This document shows, piece by piece, positions 1-11,224 of a stretch of 64,000 nt of DNA. Position numbers and translations under genes: made by a program. This DNA comes from Dictyophora rubrovolvata. Its lineage: Eukaryota > Basidiomycota > Agaricomycetes > Phallales > Phallaceae. The notes under the pieces are model-generated. The model searched no databases. It was not told where the DNA came from and saw only the letters and a list, made by a program, of their open reading frames with translations. The stretch covers positions 1,798,001-1,862,000 of the forward strand of contig CP114118.1 in assembly GCA_029959195.1 (NCBI GenBank), given 5' to 3'. The first letter of the stretch is position 1; the number at the start of each line of letters is the position of its first letter.

Positions 1-104
1 TGATGGTTGGGTCTCCTTTTAATCTAGAAGTCAATGCGTCAATACTTCAATTCACATTCTAAGCTGTGCCTATAATATTGAGCGACTTTGGCGTTGTCAC
101 TCAC

Positions 105-256
105 CAGCGGGTGCTACCATATACGTCCACGCTGTGGGCGCTGTCAACAACCTGTCCAATATATATAATAGGACCGACTGTGGAATCAAAGCCAGCTTGA
201 CCGGCCGAGAAACCTTCCGTGGTGAGAGAAATACGCAATGTGTATATAATTGCCAT
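105..256 (-). CDS. Possible small or partial coding exon, unknown
   Basis: On the minus strand an ATG at 256 opens a frame of about 50 codons that ends at a good GTGAGT donor (99-104). The peptide contains GFSAGQAGFDSTVGP and ends near DVYGSTRW, which looks like real protein rather than noise. In-frame stops lie just upstream of the ATG. The continuation is unclear: joining to the AG at about position 84 gives only about ten more residues, and the next candidates give a stop or run off the window. I do not recognise the family. It may be the 5' end of a gene lying mostly outside the window. Confidence 0.3.
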
Positions 257-480
257 CAGAGGCTACTAGTAGTTTCAGGAGCTGCTACGGTTAACAGTTG
301 AAAGCCCGTTGCCAAAGCAGACTGTGAGTCAGAAACATTTCCCGCTTTTGTTTAACTGACCCTAATTATCGATATATTTTTTGTACCTTTGGATGTATAG
401 TGAGATTGCGTTTAGAGACCGTGTGACAATCGCTTATTACATGATATTTCTGATCTAAACCCATCTACACCTCTTAATAT

Positions 481-3274
481 GGGGGTAAGAGGATTAACGA
501 CATATCTCAAGGAAAATCGTCATCATTTATCGCATATTCGTGAGCTTAAATCAAATGGTGGGACAGCCGTAGAAACTGTCAATGTGGTAGTTGATGGTTG
601 GTCGTAAGCCCGCAAAAGTAATTTATGGAAAATAACTCGCTCAGATTTTCTCTCGATATATCTAGTTTGATATATTCCCTGTATAATCAGTCTGGAGAAC
701 CTTGGGTATACGGTGGAGAATACCTCGCATTAAGTCGGCATGCTGAAAATCTCATTTCAGCTTGGATCCGCGTGGGATTCCGTCCAACGTTCGTTTTTGA
801 TGGTTGGTGTTCGAACACCTGGAATTTCATGTTGTGGCTAATGTTTGATTAGGCCCCACACCTCCTCTCAAATACCCAACTTTGATTGCAAGACTACAGG
901 AACCTTGCGTTAAGCCAGCCAATCTGTTTTTTCGGACATCTCAAGCAGCGCGAACAACCCCCAGATCCTTGTCCGAGAATCGTATCGCGCCTCCTTTAGG
1001 ATATCCTGCTCTAGTTTCTACTCTGTTGGCTATGGAAGGAGTTGATGTGAAGTTTGCAGATGGAGAGGCGGACCCTTGTATAATAACCCTTGCAGGAGAA
1101 TTACAAGCTTATGCTGTGGGAAATGACTCTGATTTCATTGTTCTCAATTCTGAGGGCTATCGAGTACGTTTCTAACATCAATTGTTCTCAACTAACAATC
1201 CAATACAGGGATATATACCCCTGGACGAGCTGGTTTGGTCCATTGCTGCCGAGGACGCCCAGAGTGGAGTGTCGATGGTAGATGAACACGATTCCGGTTT
1301 CCAAACAGTTTCAAGAAAAAAGCAGCGAAAGCATACTCGGATGGCCACTGGTCTACTTCCTCCTACTTACGATTCAGATTTGGTGTTACTCGTTACCATT
1401 TATAAGCCCTCCCTCCTTGCATTTCATATAGATCTGCCGCTTCCTCTCTTACCGCTCCTAGGTGCTCTAATAGGAAACGATTATGCTGCCCTCGACTTCT
1501 TTCGATCGACTGAATCGATTGTAAACCGTGTTCAGCGAGTGGCCTCTACTCTGTCTTCTGTCTTGGAAGACGCCCAATCCAATAATGCTAAGAAGGTACG
1601 GCAGGTTTTTCGTGGAAACAATGGCGGGGCCATGGATGTAATTGGTTATTTCTGTTCATTCAACGTATGTGTTATTAAAGCTAATTGACCTTAGGCACGA
1701 CTATTGAACGTTTACTTATTTGGCGGAATCCGAGGAACCCACCCGAAAATCGAGAAATAGATCAGTTCACGGATACGATTGTGCAAAGCACTGTCCAATA
1801 TGCTGTCGGAACGTCTGACACTCTCTTTCCGGATAGCTGTCCGGATAAGGCCACGTCTAAAATCAGTTCAGGTCGACAACCGCTCAACCGAAAAGAACGT
1901 GTCCGAAACCTATATTCGCAGGCTTATTATCAAGGCAGTATGCATTACCGTCTAATGGAGGCGTTCTGCCGAGGAATTTGTTTCCCGAAATTGTTTTTAG
2001 AAGACCCAGACAAGGAATCCGCACCACGTAGCATCGGAAAACCTATCCGAACTTACATTTGGCAACTCTTTGTAGCCGCAGGCGGTATTCCAGAGCCTAC
2101 CTTGAGCAGTGGGGAAAACAAAGATGGGAAAACGTCTGTTTCTGACTTTCCCGATACGGTAAGTTTTTTTTTTCCTATTTGAATGAATTGACTTGACACA
2201 GTATGCAAGGACGAAGATGATGAGCTCATCGATGTAATTGAAGAAGATTCAGTCGACTCCGAGGGTTTTATTGAGGCGGAAGTGGATCCCCTTGTTGTTC
2301 TACGTGGGCGTATACAGCGAATGAGCTTTTCTGAAAGCGAGGTTCAGGTTATCGACATCGACCATCTAAGAGCCTCAGATATCCTAGACGGTGTAGAAGA
2401 AGAGGAAAACAAGAACGAAGAAGAGGAGGACGGTGATGGGTTTATTGAGCTTCCCCAAATCCCCAAGACTATTACTGAATACCTTCGCAAGGGAGCCCGC
2501 GTGACCGGGGAAGAGAATCAAATCACTGACGTAGAAAAGACTTTTTGGTATGACTCCCCCGATAAGATGCCTGTTCAATTACGGTCATTACCAGAGCGGG
2601 CAGCTGTCTTTCTCAAATTGCTGCGCAGTGATACACATCATATTCGTGCAATGATGACCAGTGATTATCCGGATCGACATTTGCGGAAATATCTTCTTTG
2701 GATTGTAGCGTACAGATGGATCCTTCAAACGCTGCACTCCAGATGTGAGGATGCTGAGAATAGCCTCAACCGCAAACGGCTTCGGGAGGAAGAAAGATGG
2801 ACGCGCGCTGAATCTGAAGCTTTCTTTTACTCGCTCTGTTCCGTCTTGACGAGTAATGAGGAGGACGCTGAGCAGTCACTGCCTCCGGTAACGGATAGAG
2901 CCATTCAGTTGACTGCGCAACTTATGGCTGCGTTTGAGGCTGTCGAGTGGCTCGCTCAGGCCTTATTACTTATGACTGTCCCAGGTCAGTTATCCGCTGA
3001 AGATCCTCCGCTGGTTTTGGGAGAAGCCGAAAGGATGTTCAGCGGAAGACAGTTTCATGCTAATTTATTGCAACCGCACCCGAAACAAGATAAAGTGGTG
3101 CAGCACCTGAGGATGGTGGCAGACGAAGGTTTAGCACACATGTTAGCACAACCAAAAGGAAAAAAAGCTAAGAAGGCGAAAGCAGCTATTCCAGTTTCTC
3201 CTGTTGTAGGATCTCAGAACTCTTTCTCCGCTTCTGGTAGATTTGGTGCATTGGTAGACCTAGACAACATTTGA
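481..3274 (+). CDS. XPG/asteroid-like nuclease-fold protein
   Basis: This is a member of the asteroid branch of the XPG/FEN1 5'-nuclease superfamily. The start MGVRGLTTYLKEN is the typical XPG N-terminus. Exon 1 (481-603) joins exon 2 (645-802), giving VVVDGWSFSLDISSLIYSL. Exon 3 then carries GPTPPLKYPTL and an XPG-I-like block, GVDVKFADGEADP followed by VGNDSDFIVLN, with acidic residues where the family holds its metal-binding Asp/Glu. Next comes GYIPLDELVW. Later exons are less conserved, contain an acidic stretch (about 2390-2440) and end in a Lys-rich tail. The cellular role of fungal asteroid proteins is poorly known; a structure-specific nuclease role is inferred from the fold. Internal joins near 1400-1690 and 2160-2220 are approximate. 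Confidence 0.85.
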
Positions 3275-4134
3275 AGCCACACACGTATACCCTTATAATT
3301 ACAGAGAAAAACGTTTTCATTTCAAAGGCTGTGATATATACATTCCGAACCAATTTGTAGTTAATTATAATCATCTGGAGGGTACGACAGTCAGTCAATT
3401 AAATCTTTAAATGGAAAAGAACAGAAAATAAATCAGGGGTGTCAAATTCTGAAGCATACTACAACATCCGTCACTGAGTGACGAGTGTATTCGTACTTCC
3501 TGAAGAAATTCGAAACGCAACAAAAAACTACATCACAAAGGGGAAAAAACAACAAACGGGCTCACCTAAGAGATTCCAAGCAATGAGCTGCGAGGTAACC
3601 GTTACATATAACGGGAAAAAGAGGAAAAAATTGTGTATAAAAAAATACAACCAGGCCGAACAACAAATAAGCCCCATTCTGTGACGGCAAGCCGCAATCG
3701 CATAACTGTTCGCTATGAGCAACGGGGTGTTATGTCCATTCCGAAAGGTAACAAGATCTACAGCAGCTCGTGTCTTCGCCGCTGCAGTCTTTGATGTGCA
3801 ACCCAAGAAAGGACGTAAACGAACAGAGCAGGGAAGCAGTAAAAGGTTGAAAAGTCGCAGAGCAACACTTTCAAAATCCCATAAAACCGGCCCTTTCCTC
3901 GACTATGACTACCGTGCTTGAGGGCAGCAGCTTTCCCAAAAAGTGTCGAGGCATTGACTCTGTTTTCTCCGGGGACTTTCCCCACAGCACAGGAGTAGAA
4001 AGAACAAAATAAAAAAATATTTTGCCTTTTCCTAGTACGTGTACTGCGAAAGCGATTTTTGGTTCGGCCTGGTTAGAGGTTGAAAACAAGAAAAAAAAAA
4101 GTAAACGCCCAGCTTATATAGAGCAACGTAGGCG
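3275..4134. other. Intergenic region, 860 bases
   Basis: The stretch is A-rich with several long A runs, especially 4080-4100 just before the next gene. Only short open frames occur on both strands and none has family-like sequence or good splice signals. It probably holds the 3' end of the XPG-like gene and the promoter of the next one. Confidence 0.5.
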
Positions 4135-5314
4135 ATGCAATGGGCGTCTAAACTGGAACTAGAGAGCCAGGAGACACCCATGTCCGCCACAACTGCACCT
4201 CCCTCCTCGTCTTCCTCGTCTACCGAAAACAATAAAGAATCTCCACAGCAGCCTTTACAGACTCCCGATAGAAGTGATGGAGACGCCTCCAATTTTTTCT
4301 TAAACAATTCGGCTCAAAAGTCTCCATCCGTGACGTCCAATGTGTTCTTCCCAAAAGTAACGCTCTTTAGACGAGGCCTCGCCTGGAACTCCCCACAAGT
4401 AGACGAGAGATGTTTTATATATTGCAAGCAAACGTCTCGGGGACGAGCAAGAATAGATAATCCTGAATGTCGAACAATTTGCTTCCGCAAAGTGTTTGGA
4501 CACGAAGTTTCAGACGGAAGCTACGATACCACTGACGATCCGAACGCTGACTTTAAACCTCGTCGATCTATACCGCTTCCCGGAGAAGGACAACATTCAG
4601 ATGCTGTCGGTGATGGTGAAGTAGAGGAGACAGAAAAGACTCGATACTGGAAAGAAGGCCGGTATATCTGGACGGCGAAAGGAGGACGGTGGATCACACA
4701 CGAGAAAGTAGATACCATGGTTCTTCCTCTGTCAGAACAAGCAAGATGGATGCGACATAAAGAAGCACTAGTGCGAATGCGGAAAGAAATGGAGCGTACT
4801 GGCACACCATCGACACCCCGGATTCGGAAAGAGGATGAATTTGAGGTGGAGTGGGAACAACCAGCACGCTTCGTTATTCCAACCCGGGCGATGTGAGTTC
4901 TTCAATAGCTTGATACATGATTTTCTTAGATTTTATTTTCACAGCCAAGATTCATTCTTAATGCGCATCACACCGCTCTCGTCCCTGGTCTTTGAATCCC
5001 TACAAGAAAGACTTTCTTTCATTCTCAATCCGACGTACAAAATGCTAGACGTTTTTCAACGAAGTTTATCTGAAGGTACTCAGACGAGGTAAGTGAGATT
5101 TCACTCGAATACATCGTCTTCTTTGATTTTGATTGTAACTAGGCTTTTCCACAAGGCAATCGAGCAAGCCACAAATGGCTCGACACTAACTTTGCTGCGC
5201 AATGCATGGGATCGACATGAGATGTTGTTGAAAAAGATGGAGCAAGAGAATAAGGAGGATGACCATCGGAAGAAGAAGGATCGAGAGGTGAAAGGCGGAG
5301 AGAAGGAGATATGA
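4135..5314 (+). CDS. Conserved-looking protein of unknown function
   Basis: A three-exon gene: exon 1 4135-4892, GTGAGT intron, exon 2 4945-5088, GTAAGT intron, exon 3 5143-5314 ending at TGA. An alternative in-frame start at 4171 (MSATTAPPSSSSSS) removes twelve residues. The N-terminal ~60 residues are Ser/Pro-rich and probably disordered. The core has FLNNSAQKSPSVTSNVFFPKV and an aromatic block, YWKEGRYIWTAKGGRW, followed by Arg/Lys/Glu-rich helical sequence. Exon 3 ends in a highly charged Lys/Glu coiled-coil-like tail. There is no signal peptide, membrane span or recognised catalytic motif. I do not recognise the family; the ordered core and clean splicing argue for a real gene. Confidence 0.65.
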
Positions 5315-5470
5315 CCCTCGTTTTACTTATTTTATGTTTTGCGCGTTAACTTCTGGGTTATATTATATTATATTGGTTTTTTTTTTCGGACACAATAAAC
5401 AGCAACCTCTAATGTACGGGCAAACCGGATTGTTAGACGGATATGTGAATGGTCGGAAGTCTCTTTTCGA

Positions 5471-6222
5471 CTATTCGCTTTCTGAGGCAGCCGTCAGTAA
5501 TGTACGCGACATTCCGAGGGTAGTAGTACTTGCCTGCGATGAGAGCCGCAATCATCCTGCGCAAGTTTCAAGTTAATACCTGTTTTCTTTGCCAAAGAGT
5601 CCTTGTTAAACTCACCGATATAGATAGTAGAAGAAGGAAAGCAAATAAAAACCGAGTTTGATAAAAGATTCTTTCTTATGACTCGGTAATGTACGAAATA
5701 TCTCGGTAGCATCATACATGTGGTTTTTTTTTGAAATCCTTCAAGACAAAGCACATGAGAGATCCAAAAACTGGTGCGAAGGGGTGATGTTCTTACTTGT
5801 TCGCGTTATACGCTAAAAGGGGTACGTTATACAAGAACGCGGTCCACTGGCCACACAGTAAAAATAACAGAGACAAAGCCGCATGTGCGACATTTTCTGG
5901 GATAACGAACTGGTGTTGTCAAATACTGGAGATAAGAATGTGAAATACCAAAAGGGATAGAAAAACTTCCTACCTGATTGAGCTTGTTGCACAAGTCAAT
6001 GGGGTTGATATAATCCGTCTCGAGGTCAGAGAACATGATGAGCTAGCAATTGAGGTGAACCCTAGAGAACCCTAAATCCACAACAAAAACATACGAAAAA
6101 GACAGTCGTAAACAAGAAACCAGCTGCGGCAATTACTGAGAACAAGAACAGCCAACCTAGGAGGCAAGATATTACATGATGATAGTAACTTAAGTAGAAA
6201 GTTCCTGACCTTCTCCTCCCAT
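5471..6222 (-). CDS. ERV14: ER cargo receptor, cornichon/Erv14 family
   Basis: Erv14/cornichon proteins are small ER membrane proteins that load transmembrane cargo into COPII vesicles. Seven exons join to 137 residues, the usual family length. The spliced product reads MGGEG, a first membrane helix ([15 protein letters not shown]), then [20 protein letters not shown], which is diagnostic, then [29 protein letters not shown] and [18 protein letters not shown]. Exons, from high to low coordinate, are 6210-6222, 6095-6156, 5974-6042, 5797-5909, 5616-5738, 5534-5556 and 5471-5481. The last intron (5482-5533) has a GC donor (GCAAGT); reading it as an intron gives the family-like end ALIAESE, whereas reading through gives an unrelated tail. 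First and last coding exons are only 13 and 11 bases. Confidence 0.93.
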
Positions 6223-6595
6223 GGCGACAATGTGCTAGAGAGATGCAAAGAGAGAAATTAATAAACCAAAATGAAAATGACAACGAGCAAACGAGCACTG
6301 ACGTTTACCCTTGAGCTAAGCTTGGAAATTCAGACTCCGCGCGGTTCGGCAACTTGAACCTCTCTAATTCGAGTCTGTAGCTTGTTCGCTCAATCTTTAA
6401 TTTACTGTCAGCAAAATGTAAATTAAATTACTGCTGTGGAACTACGAATTGGTTGTTATTTTTATTTGAACAAAAGAGAAAAAGAAAGACAATGCAAAAC
6501 CAAAGCGATATAGTCTCAGTGTGGACAGCTGTGGAACAAGGCCTGTGATTTTGTGACTTGAACCTCATTCTTCTTTTATCCTCGCAAATCCTGCT
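6223..6595. other. Divergent promoter region of ERV14 and the RRM gene
   Basis: This 373-base gap lies between two start codons facing away from each other. It is AT-rich and contains no convincing coding sequence; only short open frames occur. Confidence 0.5.
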
Positions 6596-7612
6596 ATGGA
6601 AGTCGACACACAAGCACCTTCACTACTCGAGCGTATTGGAGATTCAAAAAGGGGAGGAAATCGCTTATTTGCAGCTGCAAGGCGTTCTGCAAGTGCCCCA
6701 TACGTTGGTGTTTAACCTCTTTTCAAAGTTCGGGCCATGAGATTCAATTTGCACCTTTCCTCTTCCACCTTTATGTTAATTTCCTTCCTGGGAAACTATA
6801 CAATATAGCAAAGACGACGTGATGTCTTAGGATCCTCGAATGCTGACGCCGACGACGTTTGGAAGCATGACAAACACGAATCTGTCAACGGTGGCAGCTT
6901 AGCTACCAGACTGCAAGTCCGCCCAAGAGATTCTCGTCCACGGCCCGATATTTCGATCGTTGAGAGTCATCTTCGCAAGGCTGCCATCCCAGGGCTATCC
7001 ATTAAGGGGGCAAGCGTACCTTCCGAGCCCATAGTAGAAGTTAGGAATCTAGTTTCTGGAACCACACCTGAAGACGTAAAGGTATAAAAATATTTTCCAT
7101 CTTTTTTTCTTGTTGTTGTTATCTCTTTTTTTCATCCCTTTTTACGCAGGCGATCTTTCAGTCCTGTGGCCCGATATCAAAAGCGCAATTAGCAAGCACT
7201 GCAACCCCTCAAGCCCCTCACGTTCTCCTTTTTTATGAAAAACGGGAATATGCCATAAGTGCTGTGAGCAAATTCAACGGTCTAGCCGCGGATGGCCAAA
7301 AGCTATCTGTTAGCCTATATTCCATCGAACAAAGAGTACAAAACGGCGGTAAAAATGAAGATCTACTTCTCCAAGCCCAGCCGACCGGAGGGTGAGCATT
7401 ATTTACATACCTTTTTTTAAAAAATCTATGGACCTACATCTGAATCCTATAGAAAAATGTATTCGGATCAAATTGCCGCTACCGATCCGCGTGCGCAGAT
7501 TTTAATTGGCGATTTCACACCTGATTCGCAACGAGGTCGACCTGCGCGGGGAGGAAGAGGGGGCCGCAGAGGGCGGGGTGGTCGCCGGGGGGGGAAAATG
7601 GACGTTGACTGA
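6596..7612 (+). CDS. RRM-domain RNA-binding protein with C-terminal RGG tail
   Basis: The four-exon reading starts MEVDTQAPSLLERIGD at 6596. After a first intron the frame continues QRRRDVLGSS and reaches a divergent RNA recognition motif: VEVRNLVSGTTPEDVK (RNP2-like strand), AIFQSCGPISKAQL, then VLLFYEKREYAISAVSKFNG (RNP1-like strand and second helix). Its last intron ends at about 7451. The C-terminus is Gly/Arg-rich with repeated RGG and GRRGG groups and ends KMDVD. Layout (short N-terminal motif, one RRM, Arg/Gly tail) resembles ALY/REF-type mRNA export adaptors, but the RRM is too divergent for me to name an orthologue. A nuclear mRNA-binding role is inferred. Confidence 0.8.
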
Positions 7613-7816
7613 AGGGTGTCTTGCGATCTTTGTAGTTTGTATATAATGTTTGACTCTGTCTATTTTCCATGTTTTAACAGCCCTGTTCCCTTCTTTAAAG
7701 GTATTATCAAAAATACATAGTGCACGTATGGTTCATGAAATGATACGAGAAGCCAAGACCTGCAAGATTACCACTACTCATTTTTATTAATCATACAATA
7801 AAAAATGTGCTCAAAA

Positions 7817-9102
7817 CTACTTGTCGGATACCGCCAAACTTCTAGCACCGGATAAGGCGACGTCGTTGACGAATTCAACGACTGGAAATACATGTCCAAA
7901 CCTTCGCAATTCTTCGCATATCAAATTCCGGTATTGTTCGACATTTAATAAGGAACCTCCTAAACAAAGGATAGATTTGGATGCTTCGACAGCTTTGCTC
8001 GGTGTCCTGGGAAGTAACAATATATATATATATGATATGTCGTAAGCGATACCACTTTAAGAACAAAGGAGCTTGTACGCACTCTCCAGAGGCTGGGCGT
8101 AGCGTAGAGGCAATAAGCTGAGCAAACGCATTTGCACACCTTCTGACTACGGCCAAGGCCACCTCGTCACCATGCTTGAAAGCCGCTTCAAATACCAACG
8201 GTGACAACTGCGATAAGCGGCGTTCTCTGACTAACAAAGTAGTGGAATGTCTTCTGTCCGTATCAGCTGCTCCATTCATGGTTGGAAGGGGGTCTGGAGC
8301 ATAGATAACGCCAAACAAATCATGAACAAGAGTGATCCCGAAATGGGCTAAGATTCGAGACTGAAGTGATTGTGGATCACTGGTGGAAGTTGCGACTTGT
8401 CCCTGAACCGATAAAATATCAGCTCGTGCAAGGATATCTCGAACGGCCTCCTTGCCGATCTCGAAACCGCTTCCAAGATCACCTAGAATCCAGCCCCAGC
8501 CTCCAACGCGGGCCATTTCTTTGAGAGGTGCGGGGCCGCTGTTCTCAGACACGCTTTTGCTAAAGGTGATAACAACGCTACCCGTGCCTGCTATGACAGC
8601 CACGGCGTGATCTAGCTCTGGATGAGAATTGAGCGGACTTGCTAAAAGATTTGCATCGTTGGTGATTTGAAGGCGATTTCCTAAGGGTAGATTGAATATA
8701 GGCGACAAGGCTTTGTTCAAGGAATAAATATCATTCGGGCTGTCTACACCAGAGACGGCAATCCAAGCGGAGGCGAACTGGCCCTGAAGGGAAATAGAAT
8801 TTGGGTCCTGTTCAGAATAGAGAGCCGCCTGAAGCGCCACTTGGGCTGTTTTTTGGAGGACTTGGACGAAGGCTTCGAGACCTGCACAAAAATACGAAAG
8901 TCGTTAAATCTTGTCTTCCGAGAGAGAGAGAGAGAATATAACCATAAAGGTTATTTTTCTTTCTCTGTTTTGTTATGTTTTCACCTAAGTAAGAAAAGTT
9001 CGAAGGACCACCACTAGCTCGACTGATCTCTTTCCCTTCCGAGTCGCAAAGTACAACAGATGTTTTCGTGCCTCCGCAATCAGCACACATATAGAGAGAC
9101 AT
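7817..9102 (-). CDS. N-acetyl-D-glucosamine kinase, BadF/BcrAD ATPase family
   Basis: NAGK phosphorylates free GlcNAc to GlcNAc-6-phosphate, recycling amino sugar from chitin and glycoproteins. Three exons (8985-9102, 8083-8881, 7817-8006) give about 368 residues, normal for the family. The start MSLYMCADCGGTKTSVVLCD is the phosphate-1 loop of the sugar kinase/Hsp70/actin fold. Later motifs are ASGGPSNFSYLG, WIAVSGVDSP, ITNDANLLAS, AVIAGTGSVV (phosphate 2), GGWGWILGDLGSGFEIG and, in the last exon, ILCLGGSLLN (adenosine-like motif). The first intron contains a GA microsatellite. In chitin-walled fungi this enzyme is expected in the cytosol. Confidence 0.92.
8921..8935. repeat. (GA)n microsatellite in an intron
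   Basis: About 15 bases of perfect AG dinucleotide repeat lie in the first intron of the GlcNAc kinase gene. On the gene's strand this reads as a CT tract. Confidence 0.85.
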
Positions 9103-9686
9103 CGCGGGCGTCGTTAAACAAATGACAAGCGTAAGCACAATCGAGTCGATTGTCTCTAGAAAAGTGCTTTGCTGGCACAATTAAGGCCCTGTTCTTATAA
9201 TGCTTTTAAGGGCGGTATCTTTGTGGATGGAGCACATGGTCATGATAGTATTTGGTAATCACATGCGGGCTATCATGTATACTAGCGGGCTTGGCTCTCG
9301 TTTGCTTCTCCGCTACTACCGTTACGGACCAATGATAGTGTCATTTTGTTTTTGGAGAACGGCTGCTGAGTGAGTGCAGAAAATATTGTCGAATCATACA
9401 TATAGTCATAATCATTATAGTAAGAGTCCTACTTTGACCCGCCAGTTTTGGTTTGAACTTCGTGTCTTGCTTTCCTTGCTGTATTGCCTGCAAATTTGCC
9501 CCCTGCGATTTGGTCCTTTATCTAGACCAAAAGGTAACAAGGAGATACAACGACTCGTCTCTAAACAGATCGTCCCGAACATCAGGCTCGTCCCGGAAAA
9601 TCATCTGTTGATCGCCACGGTTTGCAAGCTGATGATTGGTGCTACGCAAGTGGCTAGCTTCGCACGAGTCAACGAGTTCTGAGGCA
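9103..9686. other. Divergent promoter region, GlcNAc kinase and SDR
   Basis: This 584-base gap lies between two start codons that face away from each other. Open frames across 9374-9715 occur on both strands but lack recognisable protein sequence. I see no RNA gene or repeat. Confidence 0.45.
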
Positions 9687-11190
9687 ATGTCAAGTAACTC
9701 GAGGACTGTTCTCATAACTGGGTGGCTATATTCATTTATCCCAACATGATTCAGTGTTTTGGTTAAGCTTTTTACAGGTGTAGTGAAGGTGGTATTGGCT
9801 ATTGTTTGGCGAAAGGTCTGGAGTTTCCTGAGAATTCACTATGTTGTATGCTCGTAAGTCTCAATCTGCTAATTGTTTATATTCAGAATATCACGCAAAA
9901 GGAACGTTGCTGTATTAGTCCTGGCTAAGGCAAAGATTAAACAACTGACAGCCTTCTCTGGCAGGTTTTCGAGTGTTTGCAACCGCCAGACGTCTTTCAT
10001 CCATACAAAAATTACATGACCTCGGCATCGAATGTCTAGAGCTTGATGTTACCGACCTCAATAACATCAAAAGTACTCGCGATACAATATCTCGTATGAC
10101 TGGAAGGTCACTCCTTATCCTTGTCAATAATGCGTGAGTCAAATATTCCATAAAAGTCTCGCCCTGATAGTAAACTGGCCACAAATACCCAGCGGTCAAA
10201 GTATGTATGAGTCTATCCGTCTCAATATAATGGTTTCGACTTCTGAAATCATATGACAGGCTATAGTCTTCCATTTACAGACTGTGACATGCAACAAGTT
10301 CGAGCACTCTTTGAAACTAATGTTTTTGGTGTCATGATGATGGTCCAAGAGTTCCTTCCGCTTCTCATTGCTAGCGGGGACGGTCGTATTGTAAATATCG
10401 GTACGAACTGCTCCTCCATTCTTATTTTTCTCTTCTAAAGTCTCTTTGTAGGTAGCGTAGTAGCCACCGTCCCATTACCCTTTGGAGCGACCTACTCAGC
10501 TGCCAAGGGTGCGCTTCATTCTTTCGGGAACACTTTAAGAGTTGAGCTGGCCCCGTTTAAGCAAGTTTACAGTTGAAGATTCGAGATTATCACTCATGTG
10601 TTTCTAGTGTCAAGGTTATAACGGTATAGGACAACCAAGGCACTTTTCAATTTACATATTCTAATTGATTATGCAGGTTATTACTGGAGGTGTAAAAAGC
10701 AATGTAGCTGCACCGCATCATAAATATTCATTACCCTCAAATTCAATCTATCTCCCGATGAAGGAGGATTTTATTTCCAAGAGACAAGGTAACTCTCAGA
10801 GTGAGTCTTGTTCACTTTGTCCGCATGCTCCAGGTTCGCGTTAAATCCAGCAATAGGGAATGCTATGGATACTAACGCATACGCACGCTCCATTGTTGCC
10901 TCAACCATCAAAACTTCGCCCGAGGTACGATGCATCAATTTGTCAATTGTTGTCCTTGCATGTGTGACTCAATCTGCATACGTAGCCTTGGTTATGGGAA
11001 GGTAAAAGCAGCTACTTGGTCTGGTTTATTGACACCTTTTGGCCACGTGCCAAACTATACGTAAATGATTTATCTTATTTCTCGCATCTTCTCTACATAC
11101 TGACCGTTCTCTCCATAGGATTATCAGATGACTAAACGATTTGGTCTGGACAAGTTCAAAAAGCTCATGAAAACACATAAGACGAGTTAG
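9687..11190 (+). CDS. Short-chain dehydrogenase/reductase, Ayr1-like
   Basis: The family reduces 1-acyl-dihydroxyacetone phosphate and related ketones with NADPH. The start MSSNSRTVLI joins across an intron to TGCSEGGIGYCLAK, the nucleotide-binding glycine motif. Next are RVFATARRL, LELDVTDL, the LVNNAG strand split by an intron, FETNVFGVM, RIVNIGSVVA (catalytic Ser) and YSAAKGALHSF (catalytic Tyr and Lys). The C-terminus ends with DYQMTKRFGLDKFKKL, which fits the Ayr1 group. One intron (10561-10607) uses a GC donor. A tiny exon at 9887-9901 (EYHAK) is followed by GAACGT where a GTACGT donor is expected; skipping it keeps the frame but removes five residues. The last two joins are tentative. 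Confidence 0.8.
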
Positions 11191-11224
11191 CAAATTGCTT
11201 TTATTTATGAATTCAGCTCCGTTA

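Noticed and set aside
1-810. Repeated GATGGTTG near 1, 592 and 799
   Set aside because: Short 8-base matches at coding positions (VVDGWS, FDGW) and the edge; no repeat structure around them.
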